From Plumapathes pennacea (Eukaryota > Cnidaria > Anthozoa > Antipatharia > Myriopathidae), in the NCBI GenBank assembly GCA_964036295.1, contig OZ038466.1, forward strand, positions 11,318,001-11,382,000: a stretch of 64,000 bases of DNA, read 5' to 3'. Shown in pieces: positions 27,990 to 39,396 of the stretch; positions within the stretch are counted from its first letter, which is position 1; each line of letters begins with the position of its first letter. Below the pieces are notes generated by a model. That model ran no database searches, had not been told where the DNA came from, and saw only the letters and a program-made list of their open reading frames with translations. Both the position numbers and the translations under genes were made by a program.

Positions 27990-30870
27990 TCAAAAGTGAC
28001 ATTTTTTTCGTGTAACATAAGATACCATGTTTCTCTCAGATGCTTATTGGTACGTGCATCTTCTTGTACAATAGTATTAAGTGCAAAACTTCTGTCATTC
28101 ATTGGGTATCTCAGTGCTGGTTTTCCCTGTATTCTTGTGATTTTCTGTGACAGTGCTACACACTGGTGAACTCGCAGACTTTGACATTTCAAGGCATAAT
28201 CTGAGTTATAAGGATGTTTTTTTGTGGCAGATAAAACTTGGAGCTATATCTTGGCTAAAATTTCCTGTTATTGACTATAGTTGTGGGAGGCTTGGCCTGA
28301 AAGAGGTCCCTTTTCAAGCCTCAGTTATAAGAAAGGGTATAGCAAACAATGCTTTTTGGTATTTTTATTGGTCGAAAGAGTGGCTGGTGAAGGGAAAATT
28401 GTATGATAGGGGTAAGCTGTAAATTCAATTGAGGGATTCGCAAAAATGGTGTTGCGGAATTACTGCATGTGGTTTTTCTGGGCATAATTCTGAAGCAGTA
28501 CATCAATATAGTGGATGCATACAAGTCTTAATTTTCTAAATATTCTTTCCCTAATAACTTCATAATGAAGAGCAATCAGCAAAGCTGTCTGACCCCTCCC
28601 CCTCCCCCTCCCCCTCCCACCACTCCACCCCTGGGGGGGGGGGGCACTTTGGGTGGGGGTGTGCCGCCCGGTCCTGAAAACCCTTACCCTAATTTCAGAC
28701 CAAAATACCTGATTTTCTATACCCTATTTCAGACCTGACTCCAAAAATGTATACCCTAATTCAGACCTGACTCCAAAATGTATACCCTATTTCAGACCTT
28801 TGTTTAGAGATTTTTTGTTCTTTTGCAATGATTTCCGCCCTGTGTTTTCTTCCATTTGCTGTGCAATGTCCGCGGTGACATATTTCTGTTAAAATCAGAC
28901 CAAAAAGACAAAATCGATACCCTATTTCAGACCAAAAAGGCAAAATCGATGCCCTATTTCAGACTAAAAATGCTTGAAAACGATACCCTTTGGGGCGGCA
29001 CAAACCTATATGGCTTATATATGGGAGTACCCCCCCCCCCCGGGGACTCCACCCTTGATTTGACATTTTCTCATATTTCAGATGCCTCATTAAATTTGTG
29101 AGCCTTAGCATTTATGAAGAGAATGGATTGAAAGTTATTAGTGACTATTGAGGCGTTTACAGACTTACTGCTCATACCAATGATGAAGAAGAGATTGAGA
29201 AGTTATTATGTCTAGGTGCATTTATGGCTTCCGTGCAAATTAAAAAAAGTCTATACATATTGTACGCATATTCATATACAGGCAGATCATAACATATTAG
29301 GTTCTAATCTGGGTTATCAGGACTTGTCTGGGGTGGATAAAATCTGGTTATATCTTGGCCGAAATTTAACATTTTAAATGCGAAATCTTTCCTAGTGTGT
29401 ATCAGCAACAGACACATCTTCACTGTATGAGACAATGCCGAAAAGGTGGTGAGAGAACTGCAAAAATCAGGTGAGTTTGTTGAACAATGCCAGTTTTAAA
29501 TGACTTCAAAACGGCTCTAAAATCACCCGTTACTTTAGCAAAAAATCATCCCTCAGCAGGAATTCTGTACTGTTCTATAGTTTAGGAGGGCCCTTGACCC
29601 GGATATTTTTAGGGATTTTGGCAAACCTAAGTAGGGACACCAGGAACTAGTCGGGGTATAAAATGGTTGAGTGTTAGCCAAGATATTGTAGCAATAAGTA
29701 GCCCCATACATTTTCCTAACAGTCCCGATACTGCGTACTAATGATATATTGGTATATGCGTTTTTCCTTTAATTTGTACGATAGTATCAAGGGCGAAACG
29801 TTTTTCATTTATTGCGCATCTCAGTGTTGGTATTCCCTGAAAGTCTGCGTTCTTGATGTTTCTTGTAGACCTTGTAGATATTAAATTTATTCAACTTGAA
29901 ACTCAGCCAAAAGAAGAACGGCACAGTTCTCTTTACGCACGTATTTAGTTTGGATGCAGCCCAGGCTGGAGTATCATGGCCTTTGATAAATATGTAGGTG
30001 TCAAAGTTAAGCTGTGCATGATATGCAAACAATGCAGAGTAAAAGAAGACAAAGTACTTCCAAGTTAAACGGTTGGACAAAATCTGTGAAGTCTATCCGG
30101 CCGAGCGGCAAAGTTGCTTCCCGCGTGTCGTCACTCACTGGGATTCTCCAGCTCCTTCGTTCAGATTGTGTCTTCACGTTCTCAAAGTTCTGAGCATTTG
30201 TTTCATCGTACATTTCTCTACATTGCGAAGTTGTGCAATTCTATTTCATATTGTTTCACTGATTTCAATACATCATTAATATTTCTAACTCATGACAGTA
30301 TTCATGGAAAAAAATGACATCACTGACCAGCGCCCCAACCAATCAGCGTTAGCCAATTCTCGATCCCAATTAAAAAATCTTCCCATTTTAATACTTGGTC
30401 CGCCTTCGGCAAGTAAAGACTAAGACCAGGATTACTCAACCTGATGTGACCGTCTGTCACCCTGATGTGCCGCCTTACCATTTTTTCGGGGGGGGGGGGG
30501 GGATTTTTTGCCAGCCTACACATAGGAAGGAATCGGCGTACAAATTGGATGAATTTTGGCCAAGGTATCACAACAATAAGTAGTCCACATACATTTATCT
30601 GACAGTCCCGAACTATTGTTATATTGGTACATGCAGTTCTTTTCATTCATTGAGCATCTTAGTGTTGCTCTTCCGTGAAAGTCTGCGTTCGACAGCGATC
30701 CATAGTGATGAATTCTCGGACTTCAATATGTTTGTGCATAATCTGAGTTACAAGGACTTCGTATGAAGCTGCGAAAATCTGGCCATATCCTGGCCAAAAT
30801 GTGACCATTTTAAACGCGAAGTCTTTCCTAGTTTGTATCAGAAACAGGTGCAACCTTCCTGTAAGGCACT
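27990..30870. repeat. Degenerate repeated segments
   Basis: Blocks such as CATTCATTG(G/A)G(T/C)ATCT(C/T)AGTG with ACAATAGTATTAAG-like text, and ATAATCTGAGTTA(T/C)AAGGA(C/T) with ATATCTTGGC(C/T)AAAAT, recur at about 27990-28270, 29230-29420 with 29670-29840, and 30540-30860. They look like old tandem or nested copies of one repeat. No gene is recognised here. Confidence 0.6.
28575..29060. mobile_element. G/C-bordered element with CCCTATTTCAGACC repeats
   Basis: The left border has CCCCTCCCCCTCC, a G run and GTGCCGCCCGG. The right border has GGGGCGGCACAAA, a C run and GGGGACTCCACCC, so the ends are approximate inverse repeats. Inside, TATACCCTATTTCAGACC-type units recur at least six times with different spacers. 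Confidence 0.7.
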
Positions 30871-31376
30871 GCAAAAAGATAGTCAGAGAATCGTAAAACT
30901 CAGGGCGTGGCACTATTTGAGTAGGAGCAGGGTATGGGTGCGACTGGCACGTGTAGTACGGCTGAGAAAGAGAAGCGGCGAACCCTTCCGAGGCGGATAT
31001 GCTCTACTTTTGGTCTGTCGCGTGCAGTGTCGTTGTGTAATGCAAAATAATGTTATGCCAAAGAACTGCCTGGCAGTGCTATGCTAATCTATGCCACTCG
31101 AATGTAAGGATTTTACATTCCATGTGCACGCGCGCCAACTCACGAATTTGCATTTTTATTCATCAATTTGAATCTGAGCTGAGCGGACATGTTGAACGAA
31201 AGTTTAGGTTTTTCGGTGAGTATTGCTTGGTTTATGGATAAATGTTGCTGTTCCTAAGCTAAAGTCAAACTGCTCTATGCCTCGTGAAAGTATTTCTTGC
31301 CAAACAGCCTCCTGGGTCTTGTATTTATCCTCGCCTGAAGACCGTTAGTAACAACACGTGTTCTTCGTTTCCGCAG

Positions 31377-31436
31377 AGCTTTATTGACGAACAGTTCAAA
31401 CCAGAGGAGTTCATGGAAGGTCTGCCTTTTTGGTGA
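31377..31436 (+). CDS. Possible coding exon of unknown gene
   Basis: An acceptor (TTCCGCAG at about 31376) and a GTGAGTGG donor (about 31432) border a segment. One frame reads SFIDEQFKPEEFMEGLPF, which looks protein-like. A possible earlier segment ends TTTTTCG before a GTGAGT near 31215. A later segment follows a CTCCAG acceptor near 31768, but the simplest join brings in a stop. I do not recognise the family. Confidence 0.3.
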   Translation, partial: SFIDEQFKPEEFMEGLPFW

Positions 31437-32199
31437 GTGGTAATTGCTTCAACTTGTGCAGTACACAAACGAAATACGTGTCAATGAACAATTTGCGAGA
31501 AATTCGCGTTTGAATGTAGTCTTCTTCGATCGAACTAAATTCAGAAGAGCTCGGTCCTGTTTTCGTTCGTGTGTTATTTTTATTACCAATGAAATAGTGT
31601 AACTTTAGGTTAAAGCTTCTATTGGTTCGACAAGAATAGAGTTCGACGTCTACAAACAACAGTGAGATTCGTGGTTGGACTCGGGTGGTTTTTATGAAAA
31701 GCGTTCGTGTCCCTTGCATATTTTCTTCGTCTGTTTGTTTCAACTTTTTCAAAATTTTTTTTCTCCAGAGATCAAGTTAGAAGTCCCAAAAACACTAGTG
31801 GTATCTTTGTGGAACTCTTAGACTTCACGCTTCCCTATGTGGACTCGGTTGGCAATTTCACAAGGACTTTTGTTGCTGGAAAGTCGTCTTTCTGTGACCT
31901 CAGACATGAACGTTGAAGAATAATTCAAGTCGTTGTATTCTTGGTCATTGGAACTGTATGGAGACAGGTTAGCTAATTTTGTTTTTGTTTTTATTAGAAT
32001 GAGCTTTCCAGAAATAGTGAGATGTTCGATATTTTTGCGCGCATATTTTCAACCTGGTAAAACCCGACTTTTTCATTGATAAAATTTGTGCGTGAATTAA
32101 AACGGATAGGTTCTCTTCAAACCCGTCTTTTTGAATTCCTTTGGAGTTTTGGTTTGTACCAGTGAAAGCTTTATGTTCGTGTGCATTGTAAGACTTTAC

Positions 32200-32893
32200 G
32201 AAGACTTGTATCTTGTACGCAGAAGACTTGTACCTTAATCGCAAAATATTTATACATCGCTACTTGTGTACATTGCAGGTTTTTACGATTATTTGTATCT
32301 TGAGCGCTGCAGACTCGTACGTCGCTAGTCATGTAGGAATTTACGATTTAAACGCAGAATACTCGTACGTCGCTTGTCGCTTGCATTGTAGGATTTTACG
32401 AAGACTTGCATTTTGAACGCAGAATACTCGTACGTCGCTAGCCGTGTAGGACTTCTATCTCGAGCGAAGTCTATTTATACATTGCTTATCGTGTGCATTG
32501 TAGGACTTTACAGACTTGCATTTTCAACGCAGAATACTCGTACGTCGCTAGTCGCGTGCATTGTAGGATTTTACGTATCGTATTCTGAGCGCAGAATATT
32601 TTTTCGTCGCTAATCGGGTACGTTGTAGGATTTTCCGAAGACTTGCATTTTGAACGCTACGTGTCGTATATTGAGCGCAGAAAATTTAAACGTCGCTGAC
32701 CGTGTACATTGTAGGATTTCACGAAGATTTGTATCTCGATCGCAAAACATTTATACGTCGCAACTCATGTGCATTGTATTTTTAAGAAGACTTGTATCTT
32801 GAGTGCAGAATATTTATAAATCGCTACTTGTGTACATTGCAAGATTTTACGAAAACTTGTGTTTTAAACGCAGAATACTCTAACGTTCAGCAA
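32200..32893 (+). repeat. Array of a roughly 63-bp repeat, plus orientation
   Basis: About ten degenerate units follow the pattern GTACATTGTAGGATTTTACG, then GAAGACTTGTATCTTGAGCG, then CAGAATA and CGTCGCTA. Some units are truncated. The same repeat occurs in opposite orientation at 35560-36700. An AATAAA with a following GT-rich stretch lies at about 32989-33015. Confidence 0.85.
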
Positions 32894-33710
32894 TCTATTA
32901 GCTCTTCTAAGCTATTTCTAAGCAGCTGCGCTCTTCTCTGTAGGAATATTTGACGGTACTTGTAAAATTAATTGTAATATGCGAGTGCGAATAAAGATTG
33001 TCTCGTCTTGTCTTTAATTTATTGTCCATGTAACCATGGGCTGACATCATATTAAATTTTCCATGTAAGGCAACTGTGACTATCAAAGCGTATCATTACA
33101 TCATGTTTATTCTTGCACGCGTAAAAACCATTACAAGAGCCAATCCCTGCTTGATATTTGCACTGCATGAATAAATATGATATTTAATGAACACTTTTGT
33201 ATGGTCATGGTCACCTTACATGGTAAATTTAATATGATGTCAGCCCATGGTACACTGCAAACTTTGCTGACGTCACAATTCCGACTCTTTAAATTTGAGG
33301 TCGCTACAGGGTGGTTGGATGGGCGGTAGTCGATGGGTGAGCGACATTCAACTAGCTGAGCGAATAGGGGGGTTAGGGGGCTTGGGGAGGATTTGTATAT
33401 AAAGATTTTAAAAACTTTTCTTTCAAGATTTTTTTTTTCAAGAAGATTATTTTGAACTCTTTATTAGTTTGTTCAAGAACTTTTACAAGATTCTTTCAAG
33501 ATTTTTTTTTTCAAGAAGATTATTTGAACTCTTTATTAGTTTGTTCAAGAATCTTTACAAGATTGTACACTGCCTGTGCTATACAAAGTATTACTGCTAC
33601 TAAACTGCTAAACTCTAAGAAGAACTGCTGTGGTCAGTTCTTTACTAATGTACACGTTTACAACTACTCTGGAGGACTAACTTTTAACTACCTTCTTTAC
33701 AGCTTTGGTC

Positions 33711-34112
33711 GCCGCGGACTTCCTTCTTCGCTTCACGAATGTGCACTTCACAGCAGCCAGAAAGAGAAGATGTCTTCGCCGCGGACTTTGTTCTTCGCTT
33801 GACTAATGTGTAATTCACAGTAGCTGGAACAGAAGATGCCTTCGCCGCGGATTGCCGTCTTCGCTTGACGAATGTACACTTCACAGCAGTCAGGAACAGA
33901 AGATACACCTTCGCCGCGGACTTCGTTCTTCGCTTGACGAATGTGTACTTCACAGTAGCAGAAACAGAAGATGCCTTCGCCGCGGATTGCCTTCTTCGCT
34001 TGACGAACGTGTACTTCACAATAGCAGGAACAGAAGATGCCTTCGCAGCGGATTGCCTTCTTCGCTTGACGAATGTGCACTTCGCAGCAGTCAGGAACAC
34101 AAGATGTCTTCA
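33711..34112 (-). repeat. About six 66-bp (22-codon) repeats in an exon-like segment
   Basis: Units start CGCCGCGGA and recur at 33711, 33778, 33844, 33913, 33979 and 34045 (period 66-69). On the minus strand a TTTTCAG acceptor precedes the array near 34115. One minus-strand frame is Cys-rich (CCEVHIRQAKKAIR-like units) and another is basic (FVKRRRQSAAKASSVP-like units), so the translated frame is uncertain. The related single unit is at 35030-35112. Confidence 0.75.
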
Positions 34113-34511
34113 CTGAAAAGGAATACAGGTATGGAACACTGTTTAATCGATAAAGTTTACATGTACATGCCAAAATACTGAAGTATGAAACCGGCTGTGT
34201 CTGTGAGCGAAGAGAAACAAGGCGAATTTGAATATTTTCACGAACAGCCAAAAAATAAAACAATGAGACTAATTACACAAGGAAAAGCGCACGTGCACTT
34301 TTGGGACTGATAAATTTATGCCGTTGGACGACTGCTTCGCTTCTCTTTCAAGTTTCAAACGAAGTGCTGATAATTTGAAGACACAATGTATAATACCGGG
34401 ATGGAATTAGCAATCGAACTTTCGAAAGAGAAACAACAACACGCACAAAAATAAAATTAAGTATGTACTCACAGAAGCACAAAAGGAACAAATGTTCAAA
34501 CATTTATAAAT

Positions 34512-34764
34512 TGCTTGCCGACGATGTTGTCACTCGCTTTATATATGGAGTTCTAAATGTGGAAAATATTTTACTTGCAGCGCTCGTGATCCTGTCGTGT
34601 GCCATTTCAAAGTCAAAGAGAAGATCTTGCATGGCACAATTGGTAAGTAGGAAGCTTAGTATATGTACCTCAGCTGGTAATTGACCATTAAACTTTTCAG
34701 CCAGTTGTTCAATCATGCAACACAGGATTTCTTGTAGCTTATATTCACTGCAAAGATATGGATC
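34512..34764 (-). CDS. Possible exons of an unknown minus-strand gene
   Basis: A 96-bp segment at 34764-34669 has an AACAG acceptor and a GTACAT donor. It reads DPYLCSEYKLQEILCCMIEQ, then LAEKFNGQLPAE at phase 0. A second segment starts at about 34625 after CATGCAAG. One of its frames reads DLLFDFEMAHDRITSAASK and runs to a stop near 34504. The other frame ends within 30 codons. The family is not recognised. It lies between the two duplicated segments. Confidence 0.35.
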
Positions 34765-35019
34765 CTGTTGTAAAAAAAGTAGCAACATTGAGAGGGACAA
34801 ACTAAACTCGATCTTAAGGTCGCTGTAGAACCCTTTCACTTCCAAACAACGGAATTAAAATTCTCCCAAAAATCCAAAAAGAAAATGTACACATGATGTA
34901 GTGAGAATAGATATATCAATCAGCTAACTTGCAAGTAGTTAGTGCTGGTGTTGTACCCTGTACATGAGTAACCTTGCAGAATCTAGAAGGCGTCTACACA
35001 TGAAGGGCTAACTTCCAAC

Positions 35020-35480
35020 TATCTACTTACAGCTTAGGTCGCCGCGGACAGTCTTCTTCGCTTGACGATTGAACACTTCGCAGCAGTCAGGAACAGAAGA
35101 TGCCTTCACTGAAAACGAATTGAAAAATATAGAACACTAGTTAATCGACAAAGTTTAGATGTCAAAGTACTGAAATAAACACCTGTCTGTCTGTGCAGCG
35201 AAGGGAAGGCAGCGATGAAAGCGGCAGAATAAACAATGCGACTAATTTCACAAGAAAAAGCGAATGCTTCTCTTTCAATTTTGAACAACGTGCTTATTAC
35301 TTGTTGACACAATAATGTCAGTGTTTTTGACATTAGATAAGCAATCAAACTCCAGAAGTAATGGGGGCAAGACATACACAAAGAAACTAAGTATGCACTC
35401 ACAGAAGCACAAATATTAGGAACAAACATTTTTAAATTGCTTGCCGACGCTGTTGTCAATTGCTTCACAAACGGCATGTT
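35020..35480 (-). repeat. Second copy of the 33.7-34.55 kb segment, with one 66-bp unit
   Basis: Landmarks shared with 33690-34550 are the CGCCGCGGAC unit, a following ACTGAAAACGAAT, TTAATCGACAAAGTTTA, CTCACAGAAGCACAAA and AAATTGCTTGCCGACG(C/A)TGTTGTCA. This copy has one 66-bp unit with a GTAAGTAG donor. A minus-strand frame at its start reads MPFVKQLTTASASNLKMFVP. Confidence 0.75.
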
Positions 35481-35559
35481 ATCTCAGTACCCTACTCCTG
35501 CTCCCATAACGTTCACGAGACGCGACGCACAAATGTACTGCGCTGCCAACATTTTTAAT

Positions 35560-36700
35560 AAGTCTTCAAAGAAAAACTATAAAGATGAGTATTCTGCGCT
35601 CGCGAACAAGTCTTCATCGGACCTACAATGTTCACGAGCAGCGACACACGATTTTCCGCGTTCACATGCGACGTAGTCTTCGTCAAAACTAAAAAGATCG
35701 TGATTAGTGACGTTATAAAAATTCCGCGCTCACGATACAAGTCTTCATAAGAACTAAAAAATCACAAGTAGCGATGTCTAAATATATTGCACTTTCGATG
35801 CAAGCCTTCATAAGCACCAGTAAATCACGAGACCGACGTATACATATTTGCGCTTTCGATACAAGTCATCATAAGAACCAGAGATTTACGAGTAGCGACG
35901 TATAAATACTCTGCACTCAGGATACAAGTCTTCGTAGAAACCTACAAGTGCACGAGTAGCGATGTATATTGTGCACTCAAGATGAAAGTCTTCGTAAAAG
36001 CCTACAGTGTATAACACAAGTAGCGACGTATAAATAATCCGAGCTATGGATACAAGTCTTCGAAAAAGTACAAAGTACAAATATTCTGCGCTCAAGATGC
36101 AAGTCCTCGTAAAAGCCTACAATGTACACGAGTAGCGATGTATAAATATTCTGCGCTCAACATACAAGTCTTGCAGTAAATCGGCGCTTCGGATATAAGT
36201 CTTCATAAGAAGTACAAAGTTCACGAGTAGCGATGTATAATTATTCTGCACTCAACATACAAGTCTTACAGTAAAATCCGCGCTATGGATACAAGTCTTC
36301 ATAAAAAGTACAAGGTTCACGAGCAGCGACGTATAAATAGTCTGCGCTCAAGATACAAGTCCTCGTAAAAGCCTTCAATGTATACAGGTCGCGACCTATA
36401 AATAATCCGAGCGCATGGTACAAGTCATCATAACAACTAGAGATTCACAAGTAGCGATGTATGAATACTTCGCGCTTTCACGATATAAGTCTTAATGAAA
36501 ACTAGATATTCACGAGTAGCGGCGTATAAACATTCGGCGCTCAAGATATATGTCCTCGTTAAAGCCTATTCTGCGCTCAAGATACCAAGTCTCACAGTAA
36601 AATCTTATAGGAAGTCTTCATAAAAAGTATAAATTCGCAAGTAGCTACTTAAAAATATTCCACACTCGACAGAAGTCTTCATCGAAACAGTAAAAGCTCA
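35560..36700 (-). repeat. Array of the 63-bp repeat, minus orientation
   Basis: About 17 degenerate units follow the pattern GTAGCGACGTATAAATA, then TCTGCGCTCAAGATACAAGT, then CTTCGTAAAAGCCTACA. They are the reverse complement of the 32200-32893 array. The unit is usually 60-66 bp with frequent truncation. No gene is recognised inside. Confidence 0.85.
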
Positions 36701-37327
36701 CGAATAGCGATTAATTGCAGTATTTCTGATCTCGCTTTCTCGTGTTCAACGTTTTTTCTATCGTGTGTCTCTGTTCAAGTAGACAATACACTTCTTCCTT
36801 TCTTACCTTTATACTTTAGTAGTGTTAAGAAACGGTTCTTCAAGGAAAAACAGCGTTCCTCGTGAAGGCGGCCGATCATTTATATCCAGTCCCAGTTGCC
36901 TTGTCCATTATTTCCTTCTCTGAAGTCCTGTACAAAGAAAATTGACTTGAAATGAATTCTCTTATTTTGCACAAGGAAGACAGTATAGGTTATTAAAACA
37001 GTTTGTTACAAAGGAGTGTAGAGCGCACGCGGGTATATAATATCCTTGACTGACTATGATCAAGAAACACTTTCTTCTCCTTGGGGAGGGGAGATGACAA
37101 CTTGGCTCCGGCACCAAAGCTGACGCGAGCAATGCACGTTGGGATCATGCCGTCGAAAGCAGCGCGCGCAGCAAGAAAAAATAACTTTTCAACGGATTTA
37201 ACGTACGAATACAGAGCTGACGTTAGCAAAATCAGGCTCGTTTTTGTACCATAGAATTTAGAACGATTATTTATTATACTTTCGTTCAACAAAACCACTA
37301 AAATTGGCCATTTCTCCGTCTTCCACA

Positions 37328-38151
37328 ATGGAGCGTTTTCATTGGTCTACCAGTATCGATTGTGACATCACAAAAAGTCAGGACTCTCACTCCAGTGAAA
37401 AGTTTTCACGGGCGTTGCCTTACGACAAAGTCTCTGAAGAAACAAGCAAAGTTTTGCCTTTTAAACGATCTGTTAACCATCCACACTGTATTCAAACGTT
37501 GCATAGCAATGGAATCTGCCCGAAAAGAGCAAAAAAGGTACGTAAAACAATCATTCGGCATCGTTATTTTCGTAGAACTTACAGTCCTGTTTTGAGCAAT
37601 GTTTGTTGCTTTTTTCAGTCAGCGAAATGCTACCAAAGCGCCCCGGTACGATACCAGGCAAAATTACTAAAAGGTAAGACACAAACCCGACATACCAAGG
37701 TATTGTTTTGTGATAGGTTACGCCCCCAACGAATCCTTTCTAATGCACGAGTATTGCAAAACATCTCAAGTCTTTCAAACAAACTTGTTTCAAGGTATTT
37801 TAAATAGCAGTTTGTTCTGAAATGATGTGGTGAAAGTCAGGGTACGACAGGCATGCTCTACGACGTTGTATTCTTGTTTGCGGTTTCACAAAAAGAGCTA
37901 ACTCTAGACTGAAGTAAAGCCGACTCTTAGATTAGGAAAATTCCGATGGTAGTTTCATCAGGAGAGTAAAATTTATGTTAGCACCAGGTGTCTGATTTGG
38001 CAGGAACTACGCCTAAAACAGTTTATCACTGGAGATGACCACCTCATTACGACAATTTTTCTCAAACTTTCAGGTGTATGAAGAAAATAACCTTGCCGAC
38101 ATTGAAGCCGGTTGCTCAAAAGAACCTTGCACCGGACCACCCAGGGAAGGT
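37328..38151 (+). CDS. Tentative spliced plus-strand gene, unknown product
   Basis: Three splice-bordered segments are seen: 37328-37537 (ATG, 70 codons, GTACGT donor), 37619-37673 (TTTTTCAG acceptor, GTAAGA donor) and 38074 to about 38151 (ACTTTCAG acceptor, GTAAGA donor). The first reads MERFHWSTSIDCDITK and is polar. Joining all three in the frame of that ATG meets a stop early in the third. A later ATG reading MESARKEQK also stops in the second. The borders look good but the frame is unresolved, so this may be non-coding or need other exons. Confidence 0.3.
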
Positions 38152-38700
38152 AAGACATCGGGGCGAAGAATCCACGTTACCGTTAGTGGAAGTTCGACTA
38201 TAGCATAGCATAGCACAACACAACATCACAGCACAGCAAAGCGCAACGCTTGACAACGCAAATCGATACAGCGAATCACAAAGTACAAAAAGAAGATGTG
38301 TTTTAAAAATAAGACTGAACTTCTAGACTATTCCATAACAAATTGAGATTTAGGTTAATATTACTGTCAGAGGAAATAATCAGCAAAATTTGTGAGATAT
38401 TATAGAGCAGAAAGACAATTTTTGTACAGAAATGAATGTAACCACTGTACAGTGAATACTACTAAATATATAAATTTACTTTATTATATACATACTGAGA
38501 CATACTCACGAAAAAGCCATATCGTAAAATTTCGTACGCAAATGAGTTCTAGCCAATGAGAGGCCGCGAACGACGCTTTTCACACGTGAAAAAAATCGTT
38601 CGTCCAATCACAAGCTGCGAACGACGATTTTTCACTACTTTTAAAGGGTTTCCCGGTCCCATCATAAATGTCTCAGTATGTATATAATAAACAGAAAACA

Positions 38701-38840
38701 TCATGGAAAGTGCGCGCGTACGGTTTTTATTCACGAGTTGTGAAGTATCATAAAACGAACGAGCGAGGCTTTGCGAGCGAGTGAGTTTTATGATACTTCA
38801 CAACTCGTGAATAAAAACCGTACGCGCGCACTTTCCATGA
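38701..38840. mobile_element. Perfect hairpin, 56-bp arms
   Basis: The arms at 38701-38756 and 38785-38840 are exact inverse complements, starting TCATGGAAAGTGCGCGCGTA. The loop is 28 bp. Perfect arms suggest a very recent foldback element or an active gene-conversion process. A related GAACGACG-rich segment lies just left, at 38549-38640. Confidence 0.9.
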
Positions 38841-39212
38841 AGTAATCTCTATGTACTCTATCTTTGGAGTCCTGCATAGCAATCTTGAGAGAGCCATACA
38901 CTATGTCACAAGAGATAATGATGCATTAGATTGCACAGATGCATTGACCTCCTTCGTCTGAGGCCCAAACAAGGGCTGAAAAAATGCACTGGTCAAGAAA
39001 ACTTTTTGTATATGAGCCAATCTTTATAAGAATCATCTGCAAATCCTGATTTCTGTATCAATATTCCTCAGACACAATGTTGTCTATATTCCCAAATCTA
39101 AGCTCTCAAAATTGATGATTTTTGGAGAAAACAATATAGTGTTCTCAACAAATGCTTTCAAATCAGCCCCTGCAATTCGTGAAATATTCTTATATTAGGA
39201 CATCAAACAACA

Positions 39213-39372
39213 CCAACCTTTCTACAGACTTGCTTGGTCCTTGCTGCTATTCGTGTCCACATGAAACTGTCCAGCCTTTTTATGTTGTCCCCATGGTCCA
39301 CAGCAACCTCATACTGTGTTGTCGTGTTGTGTTTGTCCCCATTTTTTTCCATGTTGCTCTACAAAATTAATG
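39213..39372 (-). CDS. Exon-like block, duplicated at 41.9 kb
   Basis: A minus-strand segment after a TTTTGTAG acceptor contains an open frame with YEVAVDHGDNIKRLDSFMW and ends before a GTTGGTGT donor-like site. A clear but frame-broken copy lies at about 41885-42065. The family is unknown. Confidence 0.35.
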
Positions 39373-39396
39373 AAGGTACAGAATATGTATAGATGC

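Noticed and set aside
33684-34263. Calling one definite repeat protein from the 66-bp array
   Set aside because: Because the unit is a multiple of three, several frames on both strands are open. The coding frame cannot be chosen without transcripts.
32200-36700. CRISPR array or telomeric repeat
   Set aside because: Units are about 63 bp, contiguous and degenerate with no unique spacers, and the genome is animal. The text does not match a telomere repeat.
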